From assembly GCA_003160265.1 (NCBI GenBank), contig PLQY01000071.1:1107-15223 (forward strand): a DNA stretch of 14,117 nt. Direction: 5' to 3'. Made by a program: the position numbers and the translations under genes. Below, piece by piece: positions 7,235 to 14,117 of this stretch. This stretch comes from Peptococcaceae bacterium (GTDB lineage: Bacteria; Bacillota; DSM-12270; Thermacetogeniales; Thermacetogeniaceae). The notes under the pieces were generated by a model. The model was not told the origin of the DNA and ran no database searches. It saw nothing but the letters and a program-made list of their open reading frames with translations. Numbering within the stretch: the first letter of the stretch is position 1; each line of letters begins with the position of its first letter.

Positions 7235-8430
7235 ATCGGAACGAATACCTGAATCAGTTGATAAAATGGCAGAAAAAGAAGACCATCAAAGTGGTGACTG
7301 GTGTCCGACGCTGCGGGAAATCCACTCTCATTGCGCTGTATATTAGCTATCTGAAGTCCAGCGGCGTAGCAGACGATCAGATCATTTCCGTTAATCTTGA
7401 GGATTTGGACTATGAATCACTGCTGGATTACCAAGCGCTGTATGTTTATGTGAAGAAACGGCTCTGCCATGGCCAGACAAGCTACGTCTTTATCGACGAG
7501 GTACAAAACTGCAAAGGTTTTGAAAAGGTAGTTGACAGTCTGTTTATCAAGCCGGATGTCGATGTATACATTACGGGTTCCAATGCATATATGCTGTCCG
7601 GTGAGCTTGCGACCATGCTATCAGGACGATATATTACAGTGGATATGCTGCCGCTGTCTTTCAAGGAATATTATGAGGCAATCGCAAGCTCAGGCAAGGG
7701 CGCAGAGGAGGCTTTTAATGATTATCTACGGTTTGGCTCCTTTCCGTATGTGGCTATGCTGGGGCAGGATGATACTGTTATAAAATCCTACATCGACGGA
7801 ATTTACAATACGATTCTGATAAAGGATGTCGCTCGTCGCGAAGGTATTACTGATATACCGCTGCTGGAAAGCATCGTCAAAACACTGGCAAACAGTATCG
7901 GCAGCCCCATTTCCACTAAAAAAATCAGCGATACCATCAGTTCCAGCGGCAGAAAAATATCGGTGAACACGGTGGATCACTACTTGCAGGCATTGACAGA
8001 CAGCTACATTTTTTACAAAGCAGACCGCTATGACATCAAAGGCAGACAACATCTGAAAACGCTGGGTAAATACTATCTGGTGGATACGGGAATCCGTAGT
8101 CTGTTGCTCTCCGGCTCTGCCACTGATGTGGGTCATCTGATCGAAAATGTGGTATATCTGGAACTTTTGCGGCGCGGTTTCAAGGTAAATATTGGGAAGC
8201 TCGCTGCAAAAGAAGTTGATTTTGTAGCTAGCAGCAGCGACGGAGTAACCTATTACCAGGTGGCCGCGTCCGTATTAAGCGAAGACACAATAAAACGGGA
8301 ACTGGAACCGCTGCAAAAGATTTCTGACCATCACCCCAAGATTTTGCTGACCTTGGACGATATCGGCGCGGGAGCAAATTATGAAGGCATCCGGCAACTA
8401 AATCTGATTGAATGGCTGCTTGGTCAATAA
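7228..8430 (+). CDS. AAA_14 ATPase with C-terminal DUF4143
   Basis: This belongs to the large family of prokaryotic P-loop ATPases with an N-terminal AAA_14 domain and a C-terminal DUF4143 domain. The families' cellular role is poorly known, and they often occur in variable gene regions. From the GTG at 7228 (AGAGGTG five bases upstream) the protein has 400 aa, a normal length. Visible motifs are Walker A at 25-33 (GVRRCGKST), Walker B at 86-91 (YVFIDE), a sensor-1-like ITGSN at 116-120 and the family hallmark LSGRYITVDMLPLSFKEY at about 131-148. Residues 230-265 resemble a winged helix. The C-terminus looks like a PD-(D/E)xK fold with Glu306 and Asp331 (KEVDFVA), but Gln-Val (YYQVA, Gln344) stands where a nuclease would have Glu-x-Lys, so cutting activity is doubtful. 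The gene is visibly more AT-rich than the flanking minus-strand genes, suggesting separate acquisition. It is transcribed divergently from jet. Confidence 0.9.
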   Translation: MINRNEYLNQLIKWQKKKTIKVVTGVRRCGKSTLIALYISYLKSSGVADDQIISVNLEDLDYESLLDYQALYVYVKKRLCHGQTSYVFIDEVQNCKGFEKVVDSLFIKPDVDVYITGSNAYMLSGELATMLSGRYITVDMLPLSFKEYYEAIASSGKGAEEAFNDYLRFGSFPYVAMLGQDDTVIKSYIDGIYNTILIKDVARREGITDIPLLESIVKTLANSIGSPISTKKISDTISSSGRKISVNTVDHYLQALTDSYIFYKADRYDIKGRQHLKTLGKYYLVDTGIRSLLLSGSATDVGHLIENVVYLELLRRGFKVNIGKLAAKEVDFVASSSDGVTYYQVAASVLSEDTIKRELEPLQKISDHHPKILLTLDDIGAGANYEGIRQLNLIEWLLGQ

Positions 8431-8706
8431 GCATATAGAGCAGAAGAGTTCCAGGCGTGATCAAGCGCATGAGCGGTCTGCCCGGCGATCCAGTTCTGTT
8501 CAGGAGCAGCCGAGCTTGCTAGCTTTGGATAGTCACCAGTACTTGCCGTAAATACCCTACCCTGTTGATAATAAATTCCCCTCAGTGTCTGAAATGGACA
8601 TACCCCAAGCAGCATTACTTCCAGATTGTCAGTGCGGACAGAAGACCGGTGACCGGTATTGGTTTCGGTTCATGAAGTGCCAATTGGACCATATATGAGG
8701 CGCCGG
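8431..8706. other. Spacer between convergent ATPase and SWIM genes
   Basis: The two flanking genes converge on this 276-base spacer. No terminator-like hairpin with a T-run is evident. A 63-codon minus-strand frame (8424-8615) with a weak GGAA before its ATG overlaps the end of the ATPase gene by seven bases; I recognise no family and do not call it. A short tandem GACCGGT-GACCGGT lies near 8643-8656. The stretch may be decayed sequence. Confidence 0.4.
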
Positions 8707-10431
8707 TCAGAGGGCGGCTTTTCTCAATTCGTCCTGTAAGGCCGGTAAATTGGCGTATCGATTTTTTAAAGCGCTGTAATTTGTGGTCCAACCTGCGCTG
8801 TCTCCGAGCCTTTCATGAAGTTCCTTCATGCGACGAAGCAACCGTGCTGCGTAAGCATAGCCCTTGCGTTGCTTTTCGGCGATCGCCGTTTCCGCCATTT
8901 CCTGGTACAATTTGATGGCCTCCCGGGGATATTTGGCTTCGGCTGCCTCGGCCACCTCACGCCTGTAGCTGCGCGCCGGGGCAACCTGGGGCAACAACTC
9001 CAGCGCCCGCGCCACATCGCCCTCGTCCAGGGCGATTTCCACCAGCAGGCCGGCATTCTTGTTCCTCCCTGCTATCTCCACGGCCTCTGAGCGTACATCG
9101 GGCCATGCCCCCAACTGCTCACCGAGCAGGCGCAGTTCCTGAAATGAACGCAGAGCGGGACAATGCTCAAAATCCCGGCGCTGCCATTCCAGAGCCACCT
9201 CCGGATGATCCTGCCGGTAATACTTCACCAGCCATTTCAGGTAGTAACCGGAATACGCCTTATCCGCCATCAGCTCAGTCAACAATTTGACCGCCAATTC
9301 ACCGGACCCGGCAGCCACCAGGGCATTGGCCAGTTGCTCGATAGTCCCCGGCTGGTTTCGCAGTTGTTGCCTGGCCAGATTCACCGCCTCTTCCGGCTGC
9401 CCTTCCTCGATTTTGAGAAATATCTGCTGTTCTAGGCTAGGGTACCCCATTCCCGGATCAGCCGCTGTGCCTGTTCCAAGTGGCCGTGCTGCTCATCCCA
9501 GGCCGCCAGGATATTGACCAGGTGTTTTCGCTCCCAGGAATCGCCTTTCGTTTTCTGGAGGCGCTCCCGGATGGACTCCGCCAGCGGCTCCCAGGCCTGC
9601 TCATCGGCGTGTTCGATGACGGTGTCCACGACATCGGCAATAAAATCAATACCACCCATATCGATATCGGCCAGTTCCGCCTCCAAAAGAGTGGACAACC
9701 AATCATGCTTCGTCTCGTGATCAATAACGCCGGATTCCAGGCACTCCTTCAATCCCTCTGCGCTGTCCTGGGCAATGCAGACAATCTCCCCTTCGTCCAT
9801 GTCCTGGAGTTCGTCGGGGTAGCTAGCCGTCATACCGTCCAGCACCGCGGCATAGGCCATCCCCGCCCCCAGCCAGTCCTCCTTTTTGGCCAGGGATTCT
9901 GCCTTCTGCAGAATATCGCGCAGATCGCTCTCCACATCAAAGGGATCACGCCGGCGCAAGGCCCTGTCCACCTCACGCGCCAAGGCAGCCACATCCGGCG
10001 GTTGCCCCTTGGACATACCCGCTGCCAGCCCCACCACGGAAGCCAGGGAAGGCCTCCCTCAACAATAGATCGCCGATCACGGCAATAAGCTCCTCCTTGC
10101 TCTTCCGGGCAAGGGTGATGTTCAGCGATTGGATATTCTCGAAGGAATCCGGCTCATGCACGTACTGCAGCAGCAAGGCGACGATATGCTTACAAAATCC
10201 ACCCCGCGGGCAGGAGCAGGATGCATCATCCACGCCGCCTTCTCTCAGGACGACCCTTATTTTATACGGTTGCTCGCGCGAGCCGTAGCACTCCCCGCGC
10301 AGCTCTTTGCCGAGCCGGACGGGATTGCAAATATTGCCGGACTCGTAATAATCGACCCCGCGACCAAAACTGGACCCATCAGCCAGCTTGCTGATCTGTT
10401 CCTCCGTCAAAGCGATCTCGCCGTCTTTCAT
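8707..10431 (-). pseudogene. SWIM zinc-finger protein, split by two frameshifts
   Basis: Three consecutive minus-strand frames (9973-10431, 9432-10037, 8707-9450) read together as one SWIM zinc-finger protein of about 574 aa, the size I recall for that family. The first holds the SWIM motif Cys72-x-Cys74-x5-Cys80-x-His82 (CSCPRGGFCKH). The other two are helical, TPR-like repeats and end in ALQDELRKAAL, like the usual C-terminus. Near 10050 one extra base breaks the frame: removing a G restores REPSLASVVGLAAG. Near 9445 one base seems missing: a fifth G in a GGGG run restores EWGYPSLEQQ. The two shifts compensate, so the total length is a multiple of three. A strong GGGGGAGG lies seven bases before the ATG at 10431. 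SWIM domains bind DNA or proteins; this subfamily is uncharacterised. It may be a true pseudogene or an uncorrected sequencing error. If the shifts are real, only a short SWIM protein is made. Confidence 0.85.
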
Positions 10432-10768
10432 AATCAGCCTCCCCCGTCCTCTTACCTGGAACCGCCGTTCTCAAAGATTAAGAATAAGCTGTTGATCGGA
10501 CCCGGCACCGCCGCCCGAAGGGTGGGCGCGGTCGGGCACATGGCATTTTAAACTTCGCTTCGCTACGTTTGAATAAACTTAAGCCCGGGGGGCGTCATCA
10601 CCGCCGAGCTTTAACGTTATGATCATAAATAGCCACCGACCACGCTACAAGGGGGAGGCGACAATACGAGGGCGCGACGGGCCTTCCATCCCCTAAGCCC
10701 GCTCTTCACCACGTAGTCTTGGGCCGGTGGTAATTATACTTTCTCCAGCCACGGAGAATTTCCTGCAA

Positions 10769-10802
10769 CGGAAAAAAAGAATTGAAGCAACCTCAGCTTC
10801 AA
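10769..10802 (-). terminator. Rho-independent terminator candidate for the HEAT/SEC-C gene
   Basis: On the minus strand TTGAAGC (10802-10796) pairs perfectly with GCTTCAA (10788-10782) across a seven-base loop, and TTCTTTTTTTCC follows at once. The stem is short but perfect and the T-run is good. It lies about 205 bases after the HEAT/SEC-C stop codon, implying a long 3' untranslated region, and it would separate that gene from the SWIM gene. Confidence 0.55.
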
Positions 10803-10883
10803 GCACTCTGCCTGCCGTCAAACAGAAGCCTACCTGTCGGATATGTCCGGTTTGTCACCTCATTCTTACAGGAAGAAAATTTG

Positions 10884-10952
10884 ATGCCCGAAAATGATAA
10901 AATACATTTTACAATTGGAACCAGAAACGTTCCGGCCGAGATTGAAAAGTAG
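10884..10952 (+). CDS. Possible 22-aa peptide
   Basis: An ATG at 10884 with AGGAAG about seven to eight bases upstream opens a 22-codon frame (MPENDKIHFTIGTRNVPAEI and two more residues) ending in TAG. The amino-acid mix looks protein-like, but at this length that means little. Two hairpins (AAAATG/CATTTT and GGAAC/GTTCC) overlap it. It could be the preserved beginning of a broken gene, a small peptide or chance. I recognise no family. Confidence 0.2.
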   Translation: MPENDKIHFTIGTRNVPAEIEK

Positions 10953-11006
10953 CTGTCTTGGCATTTTATAACTCTTCGTCTATATTCTTACCAAAGAAGA
11001 TGGTTG

Positions 11007-13448
11007 CTACCCCTTGCCACAGCAGTGCTTGTACTTCTTGCCGCTCCCACAAGGACAGAGCTGGTTGCGCCCGATCTTGGACACGCTGGCCGTAGCCGCG
11101 CTTGCCCTTGCCGGGAGATCGTCCCGCAGTGATTGACCGGTTGACTCTGCGATGGCAGATTGCTTTTTCAGATATCCCCATCCTTGAGTCAGCAAAGGCG
11201 CAGCCTCTTTCTGCCGCCCCAGGCTTTCGTAGAGTGTGCCCAGAGCGTACGCGGCCTCAACGTTGCCCGGTTCCAACTGCAGGGCGGTCTGGTATTGTGC
11301 TACGGCCTCGTCGATCCGCCCCGACCGGCGCAGCACGTTTCCGTACCGGATCCGCAGGGCGACATCGGCGGGGCAACGGTCAACCAAGCGTGCTAAATAG
11401 GCGGGCATCTTCGACGGCGGCATCTCCTTGCCGTCAAAAGTGGCGCTCCTGCCGAACGAGAGCCAGTCGCTCTCCTTTGCCCCCGATGCGGTCAGCAGCA
11501 CCATCTCCGCCGTCACCGCCAGCCATGCCGAGTTGGTAAACTCGTAATCGTTGACGGCGCCGCATCCCTTGCACACAATATCACCCTGGATCAGCAGCTT
11601 ATCCCGCAGATCTCTATGCTTGCCCTTCCGGCCGTACTCGGCAATGTTGACGAGGATCTCTTCCACCTGGTAGTGGTAAATCCGGCCACAGCGGCGGCAC
11701 TCGAGTTCCAGGGAGCGCCCTGCGGCGTCCATGACGGGCAGGGTCCCCTGTTCCAGGGATCGCCTCATGGCGGTCAGGTGTTTTTTCTCCTGCTGCAGTT
11801 CATGGCGATGCTCCCGGCGTAACTGGGGCAGTTCCGGAATGCGCTTCCCGTGCAGTTCAGCTAAAAAGAGAAGTGTCTCGCCGGCCAAAAACTCCCCGGG
11901 GCGCCACTCCCGCCGGTAGAGGCCGATCAAGTCAGCGCTGCCAAGCTGCTGTACGGTATGGCAGTAGGACTCCGTAGCCGTAAACAGCAGCTTCTCCTGT
12001 TTGAGCAGAATAGTCACCGCTTCCGGATAGGGAAGCCGCCGGAGCACGCCAAGGAGCTGGAATCTGGCGCCCGAGTCAGGATGATCTTGCAAAGCCCGGT
12101 CAATCAAAGGAAGCACGTCCGGCCCCAGGGCAGCGAGAGCATCGGCGCAATCATCCATCAAATCCAGGGCATCATTGTTTTCCAGCACCGCCAGCAGGTC
12201 CGGGGCGGCCGGGAGGCAAGACTGCGGATTCCGGCTGGCGATCCGGCGGAGCGCCTGGAGCGCCCGCTTCGCCCCCCAGCCACCCGGTGCCTTGTCCAGC
12301 ACGCTGGTGAGATCTCTCGCCACCCAGCCCCCGAGACTGACCACTTCATCCATCACCGCCGGACTGATCTCCGGGCGCGAGCCGCACAGCAGTTCCAGGA
12401 GACATTGTTCCCTTTCCGCAGGTGGAGCAGCGGCAGGAAGCTCGCCGCAATCCCGGTCAGCCGCCAGAGCAAACAGGCAGGCCAGCAAGATACCGGCGGT
12501 TTCTTCCGGAACCTGGTCCAACTTGGGCGCCTCCCGCTGGAAGCAGTTCAACAGCAGCCAGCGCAAGCCGGCCAGTTGCCGGTACGGATTTTTCCCTCTG
12601 ATCAGAGCGGCATCGGCCAAGAGCGTATTCTCATCCCGCTGCTGGTTTTTAATGACCTGACTGGCGGCCTCCAGCACTGCCCCCGCTAAGGCATCCAGTC
12701 GGTAGACCCCGGTAACCTCGCTCCAGAACGGCGCCATATCCCGTGAACAGAACCAGTCCGCCGGGAAACCGGGGCCGAAGTACATTATGGCGCGATCGAG
12801 TAGTTCCCGCTGCTTTTTTCCTTTTTTCACACGGATTTCCGCCAGGTTCGCCGTCAGTTCCCACAACCCGGCAATACCCGCCAACCCCTGGTGATCACGT
12901 GCGGAGGAGGCTTCCCCCTGACGGTCCAAGTAAGTGGCCACAATTTCCCGGAGATCCTCCATTTGCCCCAGCCTGCCCAGGGAATAGACCACACCAGGCC
13001 AGAGCAGGGGATCCGTCTTGACCCGACTCAGTGCCCCTCGCAGGGCCTCCCTGGCGGCAGAACCGCCCAGAAGCCCTAAAACTCCGCTAAGCACGATAAT
13101 TTCATTTTGATCGCGACTGACTGCCAGACGCTCGGCCAGTTGAGGGACAGCCTGAACATAGCCAACCCGGCCAAGAGCCTTCAAGTATACCGGTCTGGCT
13201 CTGGTTTTCCTGGTAAGAAAAGTTTCCAAAAGAGCGGGGCACTCCTTTTCAGTGGCATGCTCCGCCAGATAGAGAGCCGTTTTTTCAAAAACTTCCTCTT
13301 CCGGATCGCCAAGCAGTTTAAGGGCGACCGGCAAGCCTTGTTCAGGATAGTGGTATTCCAACCCATCAAGCGCCCAATCGCGCACCAGGGGACTGGAGTG
13401 ATCAGCGTACTTCAGATAATCGGCACACTGCCAGAGCGGCATAGACAT
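11007..13448 (-). CDS. HEAT-repeat, zinc-ribbon, TPR and SEC-C protein
   Basis: The ATG at 13448 has AGGAG nine bases upstream, giving an 813-aa protein with no signal peptide or membrane segment, so it is probably cytoplasmic. Residues 1 to about 190 are HEAT-like helical repeats (LVRDWALDGLEYH, EEEVFEKTALYLAEHA, ARPVYLKALGRVGY and so on), and similar helical repeats continue to about 560. A zinc ribbon follows: Cys584-x2-Cys587 and Cys626-x2-Cys629. TPR-like units occupy about 694-762. A Lys/Ala/Ser-rich linker leads to a C-terminal SEC-C metal-binding motif (Cys798-x-Cys800, His808, Cys809-Cys810 in GRNQLCPCGSGKKYKHCC). SEC-C also ends SecA, but here no motor domain is present. The overall role is unknown; the build is that of a scaffold with two metal sites. 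The family match for the middle part is only by helix pattern. It is GC-rich, unlike the ATPase gene. Confidence 0.87.
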   Translation of the reverse strand: MSMPLWQCADYLKYADHSSPLVRDWALDGLEYHYPEQGLPVALKLLGDPEEEVFEKTALYLAEHATEKECPALLETFLTRKTRARPVYLKALGRVGYVQAVPQLAERLAVSRDQNEIIVLSGVLGLLGGSAAREALRGALSRVKTDPLLWPGVVYSLGRLGQMEDLREIVATYLDRQGEASSARDHQGLAGIAGLWELTANLAEIRVKKGKKQRELLDRAIMYFGPGFPADWFCSRDMAPFWSEVTGVYRLDALAGAVLEAASQVIKNQQRDENTLLADAALIRGKNPYRQLAGLRWLLLNCFQREAPKLDQVPEETAGILLACLFALAADRDCGELPAAAPPAEREQCLLELLCGSRPEISPAVMDEVVSLGGWVARDLTSVLDKAPGGWGAKRALQALRRIASRNPQSCLPAAPDLLAVLENNDALDLMDDCADALAALGPDVLPLIDRALQDHPDSGARFQLLGVLRRLPYPEAVTILLKQEKLLFTATESYCHTVQQLGSADLIGLYRREWRPGEFLAGETLLFLAELHGKRIPELPQLRREHRHELQQEKKHLTAMRRSLEQGTLPVMDAAGRSLELECRRCGRIYHYQVEEILVNIAEYGRKGKHRDLRDKLLIQGDIVCKGCGAVNDYEFTNSAWLAVTAEMVLLTASGAKESDWLSFGRSATFDGKEMPPSKMPAYLARLVDRCPADVALRIRYGNVLRRSGRIDEAVAQYQTALQLEPGNVEAAYALGTLYESLGRQKEAAPLLTQGWGYLKKQSAIAESTGQSLRDDLPARASAATASVSKIGRNQLCPCGSGKKYKHCCGKG

Positions 13449-13567
13449 CTAAAAAACTCCTTCCTGCCTGCAAGGTCTACATCTCTTGCGACCAATCCAG
13501 GTTTACGCTAATTTTTCGCCATTTGCTCTCTAATCACCTTCCAGAAAGACATATTTTTACATTTTGC
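13435..13567. repeat. Repeat copy R2, upstream of the HEAT/SEC-C gene
   Basis: Bases 13488-13567 match R1 (6986-7065) at about 67 of 80 positions without gaps, and 13435-13447 match 6970-6982 perfectly. Here the matching 13 bases are the start codons of the HEAT/SEC-C gene. In R2 about 40 bases carrying the ribosome binding site lie between the two parts; in R1 those are missing. R2 is also separated by about 113 bases from a GAAAAAGCAGAAAGAA motif that directly follows R1. On the minus strand R2 reads a 14-codon frame, MSFWKVIREQMAKN then TAG (13552-13508), which R1 shares apart from an early stop. Confidence 0.85.
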
Positions 13568-13650
13568 GAGGTCTGTGCAGCAGACCAAATCGCCTTGGAA
13601 ATAGCCACGGATGGCTGAATGCCTTGCTTCGAACCTCCGCCAAGGGAGGC
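13566..13650. other. Hairpin-rich insertion block within the R2 region
   Basis: Three inverted repeats follow each other. The first has GCGA-GGTCTG (13566-13575) pairing with CAGACC and, after a three-base bulge, TCGC (to 13593). The second is AGCC/GGCT (13603-13616). The third is CCTCC/GGAGG (13634-13649), which can also pair as CCGCC/GGCGG. The block has no counterpart in R1. It could be a structured RNA leader of the HEAT/SEC-C transcript, a REP-like element or the end of an IS200/IS605-type element. I cannot choose between these. Confidence 0.45.
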
Positions 13651-13737
13651 GGGGACTTCTAGGCAATGTTAAAAATTCCTCGAAAAAGCAGAAAGAAATA
13701 AGCTTGGCGACTTCGATTTGACGATTTCACATACCAT

Positions 13738-13779
13738 GTATTGACATACTCATACAATAGCAGTATCATGTAAGTACAT
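13738..13779 (+). promoter_or_regulatory. Promoter and likely operator of the toxin-antitoxin operon
   Basis: TTGACA (13741-13746), a 17-base spacer and TATCAT (13764-13769) make a strong sigma-A promoter 29 bases before the antitoxin ATG. Overlapping it are GTAT-TGAC-ATAC (13738-13749) and TGTA-AG-TACA (13770-13779), small inverted repeats of the kind ribbon-helix-helix antitoxins bind. Autorepression by the antitoxin, alone or with its toxin, is the usual arrangement and is inferred here. Confidence 0.7.
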
Positions 13780-13797
13780 ATGAAAGGAGTTGATTCA

Positions 13798-14052
13798 ATG
13801 GCTACAACGAGTGTCACTATCCGAATGGACGAAAGTCTTAAGAAACAGGCTGAAAAGCTCTTTGAGGAAATGGGGCTTAATATGACAACAGCATTTACCA
13901 TCTTTACTAAAGCGGTAGTACGAGAGCAAAAAATCCCCTTTGAGATCACGGTTGACCCTTTTTACAGCGACAGCAATCAGGCTCACCTTAAAAAATCGAT
14001 TGCTCGACTAAATGCCGGGAAGGGTAAAGTCCATGATCTGATCGAGGTCTAA
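13798..14052 (+). CDS. RelB/DinJ-family antitoxin
   Basis: This 84-aa protein begins MATTSVTIRMDESLKKQAEK, the typical start of RelB/DinJ antitoxins: an N-terminal ribbon-helix-helix strand and helix for DNA binding, then EEMGLNMTTAFTIFTKAVVR and the IPFEI motif, and a C-terminal tail that would wrap the toxin. The ATG at 13798 was chosen because AAGGAG lies eight bases upstream; the frame extends in-frame to 13780 without a better site. The length is normal. The toxin gene starts one base after its TAA, so the two are co-translated. It should neutralise the toxin and repress its own promoter. Confidence 0.93.
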   Translation: MATTSVTIRMDESLKKQAEKLFEEMGLNMTTAFTIFTKAVVREQKIPFEITVDPFYSDSNQAHLKKSIARLNAGKGKVHDLIEV

Positions 14053-14053
14053 G

Positions 14054-14117
14054 ATGAAAATAATATGGGATGATGAAGCATGGGACGATTACCTATATTG
14101 GCAGGGGCAGGACAAAA
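14054..14117 (+). CDS. yoeB: YoeB/Txe-family toxin, 5' part only
   Basis: The ATG at 14054 follows the antitoxin stop by a single base. The 21 visible residues, beginning MKIIWDDEAWDDYLYWQGQD, match the very conserved N-terminus of YoeB/Txe toxins (MKLIW..e.WdDYlyWq..D), ribosome-dependent mRNA endonucleases of the RelE fold. The rest, including the catalytic residues, lies beyond the window, so integrity cannot be judged. Confidence 0.92.
   Translation, partial: MKIIWDDEAWDDYLYWQGQDK

Larger units (their letters stand above)
10432..11006. other. 575-base spacer between SWIM and HEAT/SEC-C genes
   Basis: No long conserved coding frame is seen here. It holds a GC-rich hairpin with a GAAG loop near 10510-10530, a minus-strand TATAAT (10733-10738) without a good -35 that could serve the SWIM gene, a probable minus-strand terminator (10769-10802), and a 22-codon plus-strand frame at 10884-10952. 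The composition changes from GC-rich at the left to AT-rich at the right, as if several pieces were joined. Confidence 0.5.

Noticed and set aside
8424..8615. 63-codon minus-strand frame in the ATPase-SWIM spacer
   Set aside because: Only a weak upstream GGAA, it overlaps the end of the ATPase gene, and I see no recognisable motif.
9480..10088. 202-codon plus-strand frame opposite the SWIM gene
   Set aside because: It is a shadow of the GC-rich SWIM gene. The minus-strand translation carries the CxCx5CxH motif and TPR-like repeats, while the plus frame has nothing recognisable.
10500..10535. GC-rich hairpin downstream-facing in the 575-base spacer as a terminator
   Set aside because: The stem is imperfect with a GAAG loop and is not followed by a T-run on either strand.
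11958..12689. 243-codon plus-strand frame opposite the HEAT/SEC-C gene
   Set aside because: It lies wholly antisense to a well supported gene with its own ribosome binding site and motifs. The translation is Arg/Gln/Pro-rich low-complexity and matches no family I know.
6970..13567. R1/R2 as the ends of an intact transposon
   Set aside because: The copies are direct rather than inverted, about 84% identical, and no transposase or recombinase gene lies between them.

Overview
The window looks like an accessory, defence-rich stretch of a Bacillota (Firmicutes) chromosome, probably a Clostridia/Peptococcaceae-like organism. The evidence is strong AGGAGG-type ribosome binding sites, a mixture of GC-rich genes and AT-rich spacers, and gene families common there (Wadjet with a JetA/JetB pair of the DUF5716/DUF6063 kind, AAA_14/DUF4143 ATPase, SWIM and SEC-C proteins, RelB/DinJ-YoeB). 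The assignment is inference from memory of families; no database was searched.

Layout. (1) 190-6899, minus strand: a complete four-gene Wadjet anti-plasmid operon, jetA-jetB-jetC-jetD, with overlapping gene ends. JetC is an SMC-like ATPase with intact Walker A, signature and Walker B. JetD has the Toprim acidic residues of the nuclease. (2) 6900-7227: a divergent regulatory region holding an 80-bp repeat copy (R1), two perfect 16-bp direct repeats, a good sigma-A promoter for the rightward gene and a weaker -10 for jet. (3) 7228-8430, plus strand: a 400-aa AAA_14/DUF4143 ATPase whose GTG start sits in a perfect 14-bp palindrome. (4) 8707-10431, minus: a SWIM zinc-finger protein gene split by two compensating frameshifts. 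(5) 10432-11006: a long spacer with a probable terminator and little else. (6) 11007-13448, minus: an 813-aa protein with HEAT-like repeats, a four-cysteine zinc ribbon, TPRs and a C-terminal SEC-C motif. (7) 13449-13797: a second repeat copy (R2), a hairpin-rich block and the promoter of the last operon. (8) 13798 to the end, plus: a RelB/DinJ-family antitoxin followed by the first 21 codons of a YoeB-type toxin, cut by the window edge.

How it fits together. JetABC is expected to form a loop-extruding SMC complex and JetD to cut small circular DNA, so region 1 is a plasmid-defence module. The toxin-antitoxin pair and the DUF4143 ATPase are typical island companions, but nothing here proves they work with Wadjet. 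The least expected observation is that the jet upstream region carries a diverged copy of the HEAT/SEC-C gene's upstream region, including 13 bp spanning that gene's start codons. This suggests that one locus was assembled next to a duplicated leader of the other. No rRNA, tRNA, CRISPR array or intact insertion sequence was seen.
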